Below, one piece after another: positions 1-8,708 of a DNA stretch of 46,518 bases (its first letter is position 1; every line of letters begins with the position of its first letter). The notes under the pieces were generated by a model. The model was given only the letters and a program-made list of their open reading frames with translations. It was not told the DNA's origin and made no database searches. The stretch comes from a virus. The stretch is taken from positions 1 to 46,518 of the IMG/VR virus record IMGVR_UViG_3300010883_000061; one strand, written 5' to 3'. The position numbers and the translations under genes are program-made.

Positions 1-1
1 A

Positions 2-544
2 AACAATAAGGGAAATGCAACTGTTGTTGTTGGAGTAACAATTAGCCACGTTCATTTAGAGGGCCATCCAAGGAATGGTTCTTATATATATGTTGAAGAT
101 TTGGCAGACGCAAATAGGCTAAACACACCTGAAGAAATTTTTAAACACCCTTCTGCAACTGCTGGCACTAGAGCTGAATCTAGGGTTTATAGAAAAATGC
201 TTAGGTTGAGAAAAGTTCTGGCCGCAGAAGAGCTGGCTTCAAATGAAACTAATCTTGAAGAAGAATGGTCTCCATCAACACCTATAACTGACCAACAGAT
301 AACTGTAATTGAAATGTTATGCAAAAGAACAGACATGAATGTTCTGGAGTTTATAAACTGTGGCGATTCAAAGTATGTTTGTGCAGAACAGGTATCAGAG
401 CAATCAGCACAAAAAATGCTTCAATATTTAAATAGAATTCAAAGAAAAGACGCCGAACGACCTGAAGATGTAGGCGAATATGACGAAAACTGGAAGGTAA
501 AAAACAATGACACAAGAGAAGAGAATTTTAGCAAAAGAGTATAG
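2..544 (+). CDS. C-terminal part of possible ssDNA annealing/recombination protein
   Basis: The frame is open from the first bases of the window, so this is the 3' part of a gene that begins outside; a TTG at 101 is an internal codon, not a needed start. About 180 residues are visible. A segment reading AGTRAESRVYRKMLRLRKVL resembles the conserved helix of phage Rad52/ERF-type annealing proteins. It is followed by an acidic linker and a small C-terminal helical domain (ITDQQITVIEMLCKR, later SAQKMLQYLN) of the kind often attached to such proteins. Its stop overlaps the start of the next gene by 38 bases, and that gene looks like an ssDNA-binding protein, which fits a recombination pair. The family assignment is inference from short motifs; it could be another early phage protein. 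Confidence 0.4.
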   Translation, partial: NNKGNATVVVGVTISHVHLEGHPRNGSYIYVEDLADANRLNTPEEIFKHPSATAGTRAESRVYRKMLRLRKVLAAEELASNETNLEEEWSPSTPITDQQITVIEMLCKRTDMNVLEFINCGDSKYVCAEQVSEQSAQKMLQYLNRIQRKDAERPEDVGEYDENWKVKNNDTREENFSKRV

Positions 545-1055
545 AGTATATAAGCCAAACTCAAGCGGAAATGGTGCGGCTTCAAAGTTTCAGTGTAGAA
601 CGAAGTGGAAAACTGTAGACGGAGTTGACTATGCTGACCTTATATTGTTTTTAGAAACAGCCCAGCAGACTGGGTTTGATTCAAATAAAAACGCTTCCTT
701 CGGTTGGTCTACCAGCGGGGAAAAAAACAATAAAAAATCTGTGACAATGAAGCTAGGTCTTCCTGACATAGGTGAAATTCTTTTGGTACTAAAAGGCCGT
801 AAAAAATTCATAGGCCCTGAACCAAAGAAGGGAAGGTCAATAGAGCCAGGACTGTACCACCAAAAGCAGAAGGGTAACACAAGTCTTAGGTTAAAGTGGA
901 GCGAGGGAAGACTATACCTTAACATGTCTTCTCAAGACGAGAAGAAAAATGTCACTAAGGTTTCCCACAGTATTACTCCAGCGGAAGCTGTAATCATAGA
1001 GTCTCTTTTAGAGAACTTTATAATAGAATATCATAACTGGCAATACTCAAAATAG
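507..1055 (+). CDS. Whirly-like ssDNA-binding protein (candidate phage SSB)
   Basis: The protein has 182 residues. The layout recalls the Whirly fold of plant and kinetoplastid ssDNA/RNA-binding proteins: a beta-rich first half, a helix start at KLGLPDIGEILLVLKG (about 82-97), a second beta-rich half with alternating hydrophobic residues (SLRLKW, RLYLNMSS), and a closing helix with ITPAEAVIIESLL before a conserved-looking W near the end (about 155-179). Plant Whirly proteins show the same order, with a motif like ATEVGSLI, then beta strands, then TTAEFAVM and a terminal W. The start ATG lies inside the preceding gene in another frame, with AAAACAATG upstream and no strong Shine-Dalgarno. A role in replication or recombination is inferred from fold and neighbour. 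PC4-like proteins are an alternative. The stop faces the stop of the minus-strand structural block one base away. Confidence 0.45.
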   Translation: MTQEKRILAKEYRVYKPNSSGNGAASKFQCRTKWKTVDGVDYADLILFLETAQQTGFDSNKNASFGWSTSGEKNNKKSVTMKLGLPDIGEILLVLKGRKKFIGPEPKKGRSIEPGLYHQKQKGNTSLRLKWSEGRLYLNMSSQDEKKNVTKVSHSITPAEAVIIESLLENFIIEYHNWQYSK

Positions 1056-1056
1056 T

Positions 1057-1707
1057 TTATAGATACTCTAAAGCAAAGTAGAGTCCATAATCACTTTTTG
1101 GTCCTATTGAATCTGGACTTGCTGAAATAACTGCAAACCAGTCGTGTCTAGTCGCTGCTCTTGTAGAAGCGCCGTTTGCATAAAGTCCGCTCATTCCTGG
1201 AGAATTAGAAAAGCTCAATGTACTTCCAGAACCACCAGGAGTTGTCCATTGGTCGTCTCCTGAACCTATCAAAACAGCCGAATCGTCAAAAGTTTTTAGT
1301 AATTCGTTTGGATGTATAATCTCAGCGGCTTTTGTAGTGACTCCAGTCGCTGCATTATTTATAGAATACCTATCATATACTCGCATCTCACAGTTTTGGG
1401 CTTTTACTGCCGAGCTGTGAGAAAATCGAATATTTAAGGTTGACTGATAATTTGGTATAGCCTGCAAACCTATTCCGCTACTAGCCGCTCCAACTATGCC
1501 GCTTCCAGGATTAAGATATTTGATATTTTTACCTTGAGGCCCCTGAATAGAGCCTGCTCCATCAGTTACAAAGGTGCTTCCTTGGTATTTGCCGACTTCT
1601 ACGCTTGCGCCAAAGCCGCTATCTCCAAAAAACCCAAGGCCAGAACCGCTTAGGTCTAGGTCGTATTCGAAACCGGTAGTATTAATATAAAAGTCTATTG
1701 ACGCCAT
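1057..1707 (-). CDS. Hypothetical virion/tail structural protein
   Basis: The 216-residue protein is glycine- and serine-rich, has no signal peptide or membrane segment, and appears all beta. It is the last gene of the rightward-to-leftward structural block. The ATG at 1707 is supported by AAAGGAG nine bases upstream, and a GGTGTATATA motif lies about 20 bases further up, so it may have its own late promoter. Segments such as ASIDFYINTTGFEYDLDLSG at the N-terminus and a C-terminal SDYGLYFALEYL resemble virion surface or tail-tip proteins, but I recognise no named family. A structural role is inferred from position and composition. Confidence 0.6.
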   Translation of the reverse strand: MASIDFYINTTGFEYDLDLSGSGLGFFGDSGFGASVEVGKYQGSTFVTDGAGSIQGPQGKNIKYLNPGSGIVGAASSGIGLQAIPNYQSTLNIRFSHSSAVKAQNCEMRVYDRYSINNAATGVTTKAAEIIHPNELLKTFDDSAVLIGSGDDQWTTPGGSGSTLSFSNSPGMSGLYANGASTRAATRHDWFAVISASPDSIGPKSDYGLYFALEYL

Positions 1708-1727
1708 TTTGAGTATCTCCTTTAAGG

Positions 1728-1737
1728 TATATACACC
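1728..1737 (-). promoter_or_regulatory. Putative late promoter motif GGTGTATATA
   Basis: On the minus strand TGGTGTATATACC stands between the stop of the small zinc protein gene and the Shine-Dalgarno of the 216-residue protein. The same GGTGTATA core recurs upstream of the portal, protease, adaptor and tail tube genes. Promoter function is inferred from recurrence. Confidence 0.5.
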
Positions 1738-1743
1738 ATTTTA

Positions 1744-1974
1744 TTATTGTTTCTCCCACTTATTCTTTGGGCAGTCTTCTGATTTCCACCACGCCTTTAT
1801 GTGCAAAATACAGCCGCAATCTTCACATTCTCCGTTTTTCTGATATTCACAATTTTTGCACTCGGACAGCCTGTCCACATATTCCTCAAAAGTTACATTT
1901 TGAGCTCCAGACGATATTCTTTTAGTCACAGCTTTAGCGAAATTTTTAATTTTATTTGGTTTTTTATCGCTCAT
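1744..1974 (-). CDS. Small zinc-ribbon-like protein
   Basis: The protein has 76 residues: a basic N-terminal half (KIKNFAKAVTKR) and a cysteine-rich C-terminal half. The cysteines read CKNC, then CEDCGC after six residues, then a final EDCPKNKW. This spacing is typical of small phage zinc-ribbon proteins (DUF6171-like) often found near tail genes. GGAGAGGAAAATA directly precedes ATG 1974, which supports the start. It begins 12 bases after the stop of the large tail hub protein, so it is probably cotranscribed. Function is unknown; the metal site and general nucleic acid or protein binding are inference. Confidence 0.6.
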   Translation of the reverse strand: MSDKKPNKIKNFAKAVTKRISSGAQNVTFEEYVDRLSECKNCEYQKNGECEDCGCILHIKAWWKSEDCPKNKWEKQ

Positions 1975-1986
1975 TATTTTCCTCTC

Positions 1987-4900
1987 CTAACAGCTAGTTA
2001 AATCATACCACGTAGCTATTCCATTTTCATCGTGACCAAAAACCTGTTTCGTATCCTCCTCATACCCCTGTATATCTCCATTCCATATGTCGGCCATATA
2101 AATCGGTTTCTCGCTACGGCAATTCGATGACCCCGTCGTGCATATCCCATCCTGCGGTCCAGCATCCCACGTACATGAACCCGGCTTCCATTGTCTTATT
2201 GCAGAACTAACCGGCCCAGAGAGTGCACCCCTACCACGTATATAGTCCGTCATTTCTATTGTGTAGAAAACATTCAGGTCCAGTTCCTCCTGAGTTAGAC
2301 ATCTTGTGTCTCTGTATGCAATGCCGACTTTCTGCATACTTTGAGCGAATACACAACCTCCTCCCCCCTCGTATCCTTGCTCCTCATATCCAGCGGTTTC
2401 GTCAGCTTTATAATGGCACAAATTTACTGCAATTATTGTGTCCGAGGTGGGGTCGCCAGTCCAGCAATCGTCTTTAGGTTTTTCAGGGTCGTTGTTTAGG
2501 TAGCCGCTCCATGTATCTGTCAACTTTCCATTATAGCAATCGTTGTCTGCCGCTAGCACGCTCCCGTAGGTCCACGGATAGTACGACCGACCTGGAGTGT
2601 GCGTCCTGAGGTTTGTGACTCCTGGAGGCATGTCGTATCTCCAGGTCTTCAGGTTGCCGCCTGCTCCGGCAGAGTCCGAAACCCAAAAACTAATTATCTC
2701 CACCCCCTTACTAACTGACTCCCAAACCTGCCTGTCTTCATTCCATCTAACATCTAGTGGTCCAACCTTCCATTCATCCGGTTCAGCTAACCAATAATTT
2801 TTAAATTTGTTACTTCTATTTTTCACAGGGTCCTCAGAGTAACTCGTGTCGGCGTTTGGAACAGGATATCCCGCCTTATCATATCCCCATCCTGCTATCA
2901 TTACCGGACCCCTTAAAGCCAAAGGCCTAGCTTTTTTCCATTCTCCTGTAGGGTCTTCCTTGGGGCCTCTAACTAAATCAGTGTATGAATCACCGGTTAC
3001 CAGAACTCGCATATCATGACCAAGAGCGCTGCCGGCGTTCTCATCAGCAGCAGCTTTATCCATGTATGGGTCTAAAGATTTTCCGTCAACTACAGGAGGG
3101 TCAGAATAAGTAGAACCTCCTGAAGAAGTTCCGCTGTTATCATATTTAGGCATGCCATCAACTTCATGGTTAACAGTAAAAGGCCTGAATAAGATAGAGG
3201 CGTCTCCGCCCGCCCTTTTTTGCCAAGAGTCGTAACTTTCACCCATTGCGTTTGAGTAGTTTGCAACAACAGAATGGTTGCCGGGCATGTCTTCCTTGTC
3301 ACCGCTACTACCGCCAGTACCTCTACCGGACTCTGCTCCGCCAACATCTTCTAGAGGTACTGTGCTGCCAATCATTACTAATCCGCCACCACCATCAGGA
3401 GTTGCCCCTCTTTTTGGTTGACTCTGCCCTCTTTCTATTGAATTTAAAACCATCCCACCTATAAATCTATTTGTATTCATCGCCATACGCTGAGAAGCTC
3501 TTTGGTCAAAAGCTCTTTGCATTTTTTGTCTAGCCATTCCAGCTCTTTTCATCATGCTTAAACGGCTTTGATGAAGGTCTCCAAAATTAGGAACAAAGGT
3601 TCTCATTTGAATTGTTGTAATGGTTCCCTGCATTCCAATGGCAACATTTATACTTGTTATATTTGGGCCAGAAGATATAACTTGAGCAAGATTTACGCTA
3701 GGAAGTCCATGATATCGTATGCTTCCGGATTCAACAATAGAAACTCCAGTAATCATTCCAGAAACTTGGTAGGCAGCAACAGTATTCATAAACGAAGAGC
3801 CCGCAAAATTCCAAGGGTTATACGAACTGTCGCCCTGGTATTCGCTTCTACCCGCGTCAGCGTCACTGGAAGCAAACCAAGGTCCGTAGCAATAAAAATT
3901 ACTTTTTACAGGAACAGCAGCTTTTAATGGTCTGTTATGCATTCCCGCAGAAAGACTCAAGCCTCTAAGCTCGCTTGACCCAAGGTTTTTTATAAGCTCC
4001 TCTAGTTTTTCAGTTTTTAAACCAGGTATAGCATCTCTCATGAGAAAAACAAGAAGCGCTTCGTCAAGAGAGTCTTCTATGTTGTCGTTGCCTTCTGGAC
4101 GCATGTTAACTCCCCCGCCAACCGAAAGAATGGCAACCTGTCCTTTTATTTCCTCAACGGTAGCTTTTAAATACAGTTTTCCCCCTGTGTAATACCACGG
4201 AGATGATATAGCTGTAGCATCAACTCTATAAACACCATCATTGCTACCAGTGCTAAAAGAAGGCTTGTTCTGCGGAACAAAACCTACAAAAGCACCTATC
4301 CTGTTATCGTCACTTTTAAACTGGGCGGGAGGAGTAATCCCTAAAACAGAACTTTCAGACCAGCCGCCGTCAGTCTTTTCGTAGTTTGTTTTTTCTCCGC
4401 AACCCCCTATTGGAGCCGGAAGCATTGCACCAAATTTTTGACCATAGAACTGACTAAAACTTTTAACAAACTCGTGTAATGCGTGTAGTTTTTCTGTTGT
4501 TCCTTGACGTTGACCCTGAGCTATAAATTTTGCGTGGGAAGCAGATGTATTTAAAATATCACATGTTGCTGGCATTGCATCTCCGCCAGTCAAAAAAGCA
4601 ACAAGAGCTTCGTCGTCGGTAATAAATGGATTTTTGTCGGGTCCACCCGCTCTTTGAACAGAAGACGACTGTTTAACTATAGCGTAATTTAACCAGCTTT
4701 CGTAACCAGCCATAGCCGCTCGTAATTCTAATACTGTTATAGTGTATGGCGTTCCACCCGTGCATGCTGAAACCAAAGCCGAGTGCGAAGTGTTTACAGT
4801 GAACGATTCGTCGTCTCCATTGGCGGGGGTGTTGTTAGAAAATATTGGGTTGCCGTTAACTTCATCAAACCCCCAAAACTGTTTTACATTACTGCATGTA

Positions 4901-6966
4901 GCAACTGTTTTTTCAAAATCTCCGTTCAACGCCGCAAAACTTACGGATTCTGCATCTTCAACGCCTCTTGACCAATTGATTAAATTTGATGTACTGTTCG
5001 CTGCATTTGCGACCGCGCCACTAGCAAGATTTGATATTGATTGATTGATTGCCGTCGCTTGAGGAGATTGCGCGGTAGAGCTAGCCTGAATGGTTATAGT
5101 ATTTCCTACAAGATGAACATATATTTGTTTGCCTGCCGCAGCAGCCGCTCTTTCGCAAGCGGTCATAACGTCTACAGAGTCCCCATCAAATCTAAGTCCT
5201 GTAGCGCCGATTTGGCCAACATTAACAGAAAAATTTACGTCTTTGTATCTTATTGTGCCTATTGCTGATGCACACTCAGACCAAGTTGGACCATAATCCA
5301 CGCACCAAGAAGTAGATGGATTAACAACAAAAATATTTGAACCTCCAGTCCACGGTGCGTCAGAAAGACCTTTGAGTACAAGCTTGGCGTTTTTTAAAAC
5401 TTGTGACGGACTTTTTAATCGAACGACGTACCCAGTGCCATTCATACCGGATGATTTTTCCCAATTATGTAAAAGACCTCTAAAAGAAAAATCTCCGTAT
5501 GTAAAGGTTCTTGGGGTGCCTAATGGACCAGGAACAAATCCAGCATTATTAACGCATAGAACATCCTTGGATTGGTCGGCTAGCTGTATTGTTACATCTG
5601 TACTATCCCCACCCCATCCAACTGTAGAAGTAAAGCCAGTAATAGCCAATCCCATGAAAGTTGGAGAAGTTGTTGATGCGCTAGAATTGTTTACTGTTCT
5701 ATAATATGTTTGACCGTCAGTAGCAAGCTCCCAACCGTCTTGACCTCCTGGGTCTGTAGTTGTGATTGGCTGAACAACTTCTTCTCCAGACGAAGAATCG
5801 TACTGTAGTTCAACCGGTTTACTTTGAGTGATTAGGTTACCATCTCCATCATAGGTTGGGTTTCCATAGTCATCTAAAACAGGAAACTCGAATTCATCTA
5901 CAGATTCGCTGGGAACCAACGGTTCAGATGATGCTGGAGCCTCTCCTTCACTAAGGTACGGATATCCAAGATATTGAACAATTCTGCCAAAATGCGTATG
6001 TTCATTACCTCCTCCAGAGAAAGAAAACACGTTTGTTAAAGCTGTGTTTTTTATAAGAGACTCTGGAAAAAATATTGCATCTCCTTGATTTCCAGGGTTT
6101 ATTGGGCTTCCATAGTTTTCATCTTCCGGGTCAGTTATTACAATATCTCCAACAGATGGGTACTGTATCTTGCGAGTGATAACAAAATCTTCTTTCGTCG
6201 CATCAACGGCATTGGTAGAATGGCTAAACTCCACAACAGATGAGCCGTGACCATTGGCGTGATGTATCGCAGTTTGTATTTCGGCACAAACCAGTGCCGC
6301 TGTGTTTTTGCCCGAGACTTGTATTGCAACCATATATCTGCCGTCAATGTCAAAAGTATAGCCGGTTGATATGTGTCCAAAGGTAGTAAATATGTAATAT
6401 TGGATTGTGCCGTCATAAGAAATCACACTAAACTCTTTAAGATGTAAATATTCAGAAAGTTCCGCCTCAATCGGCGGGTCCACTGTATCATTAACTAAAT
6501 CAACTCCGTTTGGAAAATTGTTAGACAAAGTTCCACTCGAAATATCTACTCCAACCCAAGACCTTATGTCTAAGTCAAGTGGACAATCCGTGTCAGTTTC
6601 GTGATAAAAGCATGTGTGAAGGGAGTCTTCTATAATACTATCTTCTGTAGAAATATTACCTTGACCATCATTAATTGTGTCTATGGTCATAGCATAGGTA
6701 ACTAACTCCCACCGAGAACCGCTCCATCTTACTATAGATTGTGCAAGATTAGGCCATGTGGTATGTCTTTTTTTATAGCTGCTTCGTCCGTTATAATCTC
6801 CAGACTTGGAGTATGTTCCGTTTAGGTCAATTTCTTGCGTATAACCAAACCAATCGGGGACACCATCTCCAGGATTTAAAGCTGGTCCAAGACCAGACAA
6901 TACAACCCCCTGCATCAACAGGTGTTCTATTTCTTCGGGAGGAGTAGAATTATTTAAACATACCAT
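1987..6966 (-). CDS. Large tail/baseplate hub-like protein
   Basis: The protein has about 1659 residues from ATG 6966, which follows TTAGGAG downstream of the previous stop; a TTG at 6996 in the same frame would overlap the previous gene and is less likely. Residues about 440-790 resemble a phage tail hub (gp27/gpD-like) region: VTIQLADQ, then a segment ending FRGLLHNWEKSSG, then VRLKSPSQVLKNAKLVLKGL, then DVMTACERAAAAAGKQIYVH. The middle has a glycine-rich linker near residue 1200. The last 200 residues are rich in Cys (nine), Trp and Pro, and the DNA there looks more GC-rich than its surroundings. A tail-tip adhesin or disulfide-stabilised domain is possible. Position after tape measure and tail proteins supports a hub at the tail tip. 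Confidence 0.6.
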   Translation of the reverse strand: MVCLNNSTPPEEIEHLLMQGVVLSGLGPALNPGDGVPDWFGYTQEIDLNGTYSKSGDYNGRSSYKKRHTTWPNLAQSIVRWSGSRWELVTYAMTIDTINDGQGNISTEDSIIEDSLHTCFYHETDTDCPLDLDIRSWVGVDISSGTLSNNFPNGVDLVNDTVDPPIEAELSEYLHLKEFSVISYDGTIQYYIFTTFGHISTGYTFDIDGRYMVAIQVSGKNTAALVCAEIQTAIHHANGHGSSVVEFSHSTNAVDATKEDFVITRKIQYPSVGDIVITDPEDENYGSPINPGNQGDAIFFPESLIKNTALTNVFSFSGGGNEHTHFGRIVQYLGYPYLSEGEAPASSEPLVPSESVDEFEFPVLDDYGNPTYDGDGNLITQSKPVELQYDSSSGEEVVQPITTTDPGGQDGWELATDGQTYYRTVNNSSASTTSPTFMGLAITGFTSTVGWGGDSTDVTIQLADQSKDVLCVNNAGFVPGPLGTPRTFTYGDFSFRGLLHNWEKSSGMNGTGYVVRLKSPSQVLKNAKLVLKGLSDAPWTGGSNIFVVNPSTSWCVDYGPTWSECASAIGTIRYKDVNFSVNVGQIGATGLRFDGDSVDVMTACERAAAAAGKQIYVHLVGNTITIQASSTAQSPQATAINQSISNLASGAVANAANSTSNLINWSRGVEDAESVSFAALNGDFEKTVATCSNVKQFWGFDEVNGNPIFSNNTPANGDDESFTVNTSHSALVSACTGGTPYTITVLELRAAMAGYESWLNYAIVKQSSSVQRAGGPDKNPFITDDEALVAFLTGGDAMPATCDILNTSASHAKFIAQGQRQGTTEKLHALHEFVKSFSQFYGQKFGAMLPAPIGGCGEKTNYEKTDGGWSESSVLGITPPAQFKSDDNRIGAFVGFVPQNKPSFSTGSNDGVYRVDATAISSPWYYTGGKLYLKATVEEIKGQVAILSVGGGVNMRPEGNDNIEDSLDEALLVFLMRDAIPGLKTEKLEELIKNLGSSELRGLSLSAGMHNRPLKAAVPVKSNFYCYGPWFASSDADAGRSEYQGDSSYNPWNFAGSSFMNTVAAYQVSGMITGVSIVESGSIRYHGLPSVNLAQVISSGPNITSINVAIGMQGTITTIQMRTFVPNFGDLHQSRLSMMKRAGMARQKMQRAFDQRASQRMAMNTNRFIGGMVLNSIERGQSQPKRGATPDGGGGLVMIGSTVPLEDVGGAESGRGTGGSSGDKEDMPGNHSVVANYSNAMGESYDSWQKRAGGDASILFRPFTVNHEVDGMPKYDNSGTSSGGSTYSDPPVVDGKSLDPYMDKAAADENAGSALGHDMRVLVTGDSYTDLVRGPKEDPTGEWKKARPLALRGPVMIAGWGYDKAGYPVPNADTSYSEDPVKNRSNKFKNYWLAEPDEWKVGPLDVRWNEDRQVWESVSKGVEIISFWVSDSAGAGGNLKTWRYDMPPGVTNLRTHTPGRSYYPWTYGSVLAADNDCYNGKLTDTWSGYLNNDPEKPKDDCWTGDPTSDTIIAVNLCHYKADETAGYEEQGYEGGGGCVFAQSMQKVGIAYRDTRCLTQEELDLNVFYTIEMTDYIRGRGALSGPVSSAIRQWKPGSCTWDAGPQDGICTTGSSNCRSEKPIYMADIWNGDIQGYEEDTKQVFGHDENGIATWYDLTSC

Positions 6967-6980
6967 ATTTGACTTAGCTC

Positions 6981-8708
6981 CTAACTTGTTGTACAACTAT
7001 ACTGAAATGTCTTCGTTTTAGTATATCTTCCGGTTTTAGCATCCCAACTTTCCTGGTCAGCAGTGACTATAAGGGTTCCTGTGTTACCTCGAACATGATG
7101 CCCGTCGGGAACACCGCACATATTAAACAGTGTAGTGTTACCATCTGTCAGTGTAGGCTTACTGACACGGCTACCTGTTCCAATCGTAACAGATATACTG
7201 CAGGTGGCTGTGCTTAGTTCTTTTGTTCCTAAATCTTCTACAATTGGCCCAGCGCTTCTGTGCGGCACCTCTATAATTGCATATTTGTCAATTCCAACAA
7301 CTTCAGTAAACGTGGCTGATTCACTAACGCTCCCAGCAATGCTTTGCGACCTGTTGTTATAAACATAGCTAAATGTAATAAGTCCTGTAGATTGATTTTT
7401 TTGCACAGTCTTAGTCAAGTGAGGAACCGTCATGTATGAGTCTGCAGCTAAATCGGCAACATCTTTAGCTAAAAGGGGAAGTATTCCATTTATTGCTGTA
7501 GAGTTTTCAGATAAATGTTCAAATCTTTCCATCGCGTTTTCGTACTTAGTTCTAATTACTTGATTGTGTTTATTTTGCTCTCCTAGCCCCTGTATGCTTC
7601 CGTTCACCGCAACAGTAACCATACTGTTAGTTCCTTCTGCGCTATCATCATAGGTAGTATCCACTGATAGATTTTCCATTACGGCATAAATGTCATTTCG
7701 GGCAAGAAGCCATGTGTCTGTTGCAGAAAAAGTCCCTCCTTTTCTGTCTATTTGCTGTGAGCGAACATGGTTATAGGCCCCATATTCGTTTCCTTCAAAT
7801 TGAAATCCAACCCCTGAAGGACCAACATCAAACATGTCTTGAACATGGGTAGTGGCTATTGGTAAATCTGTAATGGTGTTTCCTGAAGGGAAAGCCAACC
7901 TCTGCTCTACCCACAACCTTGCATTTTCCCACGGCTGTCTGATTAATTCGTTTTCAAAATAGGCTCTTTTTCCTGTTGAAGATACAGTATGTGTTAATGT
8001 GAATGTTGGAGATTCATCTCTAGTGTATGTGAGTGCAGGAGCTGCGGGGACCGTGTTATCTATAGTAAAAGAAGAACAGCCTTTAGGCTGATTAGCATTA
8101 TCAGCGTTCCAGCTTTCATTGGCAGCGGATAAATAAATTTTGTTTCCGTTTGATGTTATGGGAACGTTAAATTCGTCGCTAAAAGCATTTCCGCTTTCAG
8201 GAATAATATTGTCGGAAATATTTCTAAAATCCTCTTGGCCCAATATAGCAGAGGATGTTTTCATTCCAAAAACTTCGTCCATCTCCATAGTTATATTGTA
8301 CTGAGGATTGGAGACATACTGATTTGCAGGAAAAGAAAGGTTTACTACTCTAGGATATCCTGAAATTGCTGGATAAGCGTTATCGTCTCCGTCATCATCT
8401 TCATCATACCAGGAACCTATTTTAAGCATCTGTCCTTCCGAAGAAAATAAATCTCTTAAAGCTTCTGTTTTCTTGAGGAGAGAATAGTATAGCTTGTTTT
8501 CTGGTATGTATTCGTCTGCAGGATATCCGTGGTCAGAATGAAAAGCTCCTTGGCTATTCGGAGAACCTTTGTGAGGAAGCATAACCCCGTCAAGAGTTAT
8601 TGTAAATGTTGTGCCTATCTTTTCTCCATCTGAAGCTTTAACATAATCTTTGGATATGTCAACGAGCGGCGCTGGTATTATTTTTTTACCGTTGTATGAT
8701 ACTGGCAT
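6981..8708 (-). CDS. Tail/baseplate structural protein
   Basis: The 575-residue protein has no membrane segment. Its start codon overlaps the stop of the upstream gene as TAATG, which implies translational coupling. The N-terminal 170 residues carry a globular beta-rich domain (IGTTFTITLDGVMLPHKG, then RDLFSSEGQMLKIGSWYDED, then YPRVVNLSFPANQYV) of the type seen in distal tail or baseplate proteins that bind the tube end. The rest is beta-rich, ending YTKTKTFQYSCTTS. It sits between a beta-helix protein and the hub-like protein, so a distal tail or baseplate position is likely. I cannot name a family with certainty. Confidence 0.55.
   Translation of the reverse strand: MPVSYNGKKIIPAPLVDISKDYVKASDGEKIGTTFTITLDGVMLPHKGSPNSQGAFHSDHGYPADEYIPENKLYYSLLKKTEALRDLFSSEGQMLKIGSWYDEDDDGDDNAYPAISGYPRVVNLSFPANQYVSNPQYNITMEMDEVFGMKTSSAILGQEDFRNISDNIIPESGNAFSDEFNVPITSNGNKIYLSAANESWNADNANQPKGCSSFTIDNTVPAAPALTYTRDESPTFTLTHTVSSTGKRAYFENELIRQPWENARLWVEQRLAFPSGNTITDLPIATTHVQDMFDVGPSGVGFQFEGNEYGAYNHVRSQQIDRKGGTFSATDTWLLARNDIYAVMENLSVDTTYDDSAEGTNSMVTVAVNGSIQGLGEQNKHNQVIRTKYENAMERFEHLSENSTAINGILPLLAKDVADLAADSYMTVPHLTKTVQKNQSTGLITFSYVYNNRSQSIAGSVSESATFTEVVGIDKYAIIEVPHRSAGPIVEDLGTKELSTATCSISVTIGTGSRVSKPTLTDGNTTLFNMCGVPDGHHVRGNTGTLIVTADQESWDAKTGRYTKTKTFQYSCTTS

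Noticed and set aside
6967-6996. Longer TTG start for the hub protein
   Set aside because: It would overlap the previous gene, and ATG 6966 has TTAGGAG upstream.
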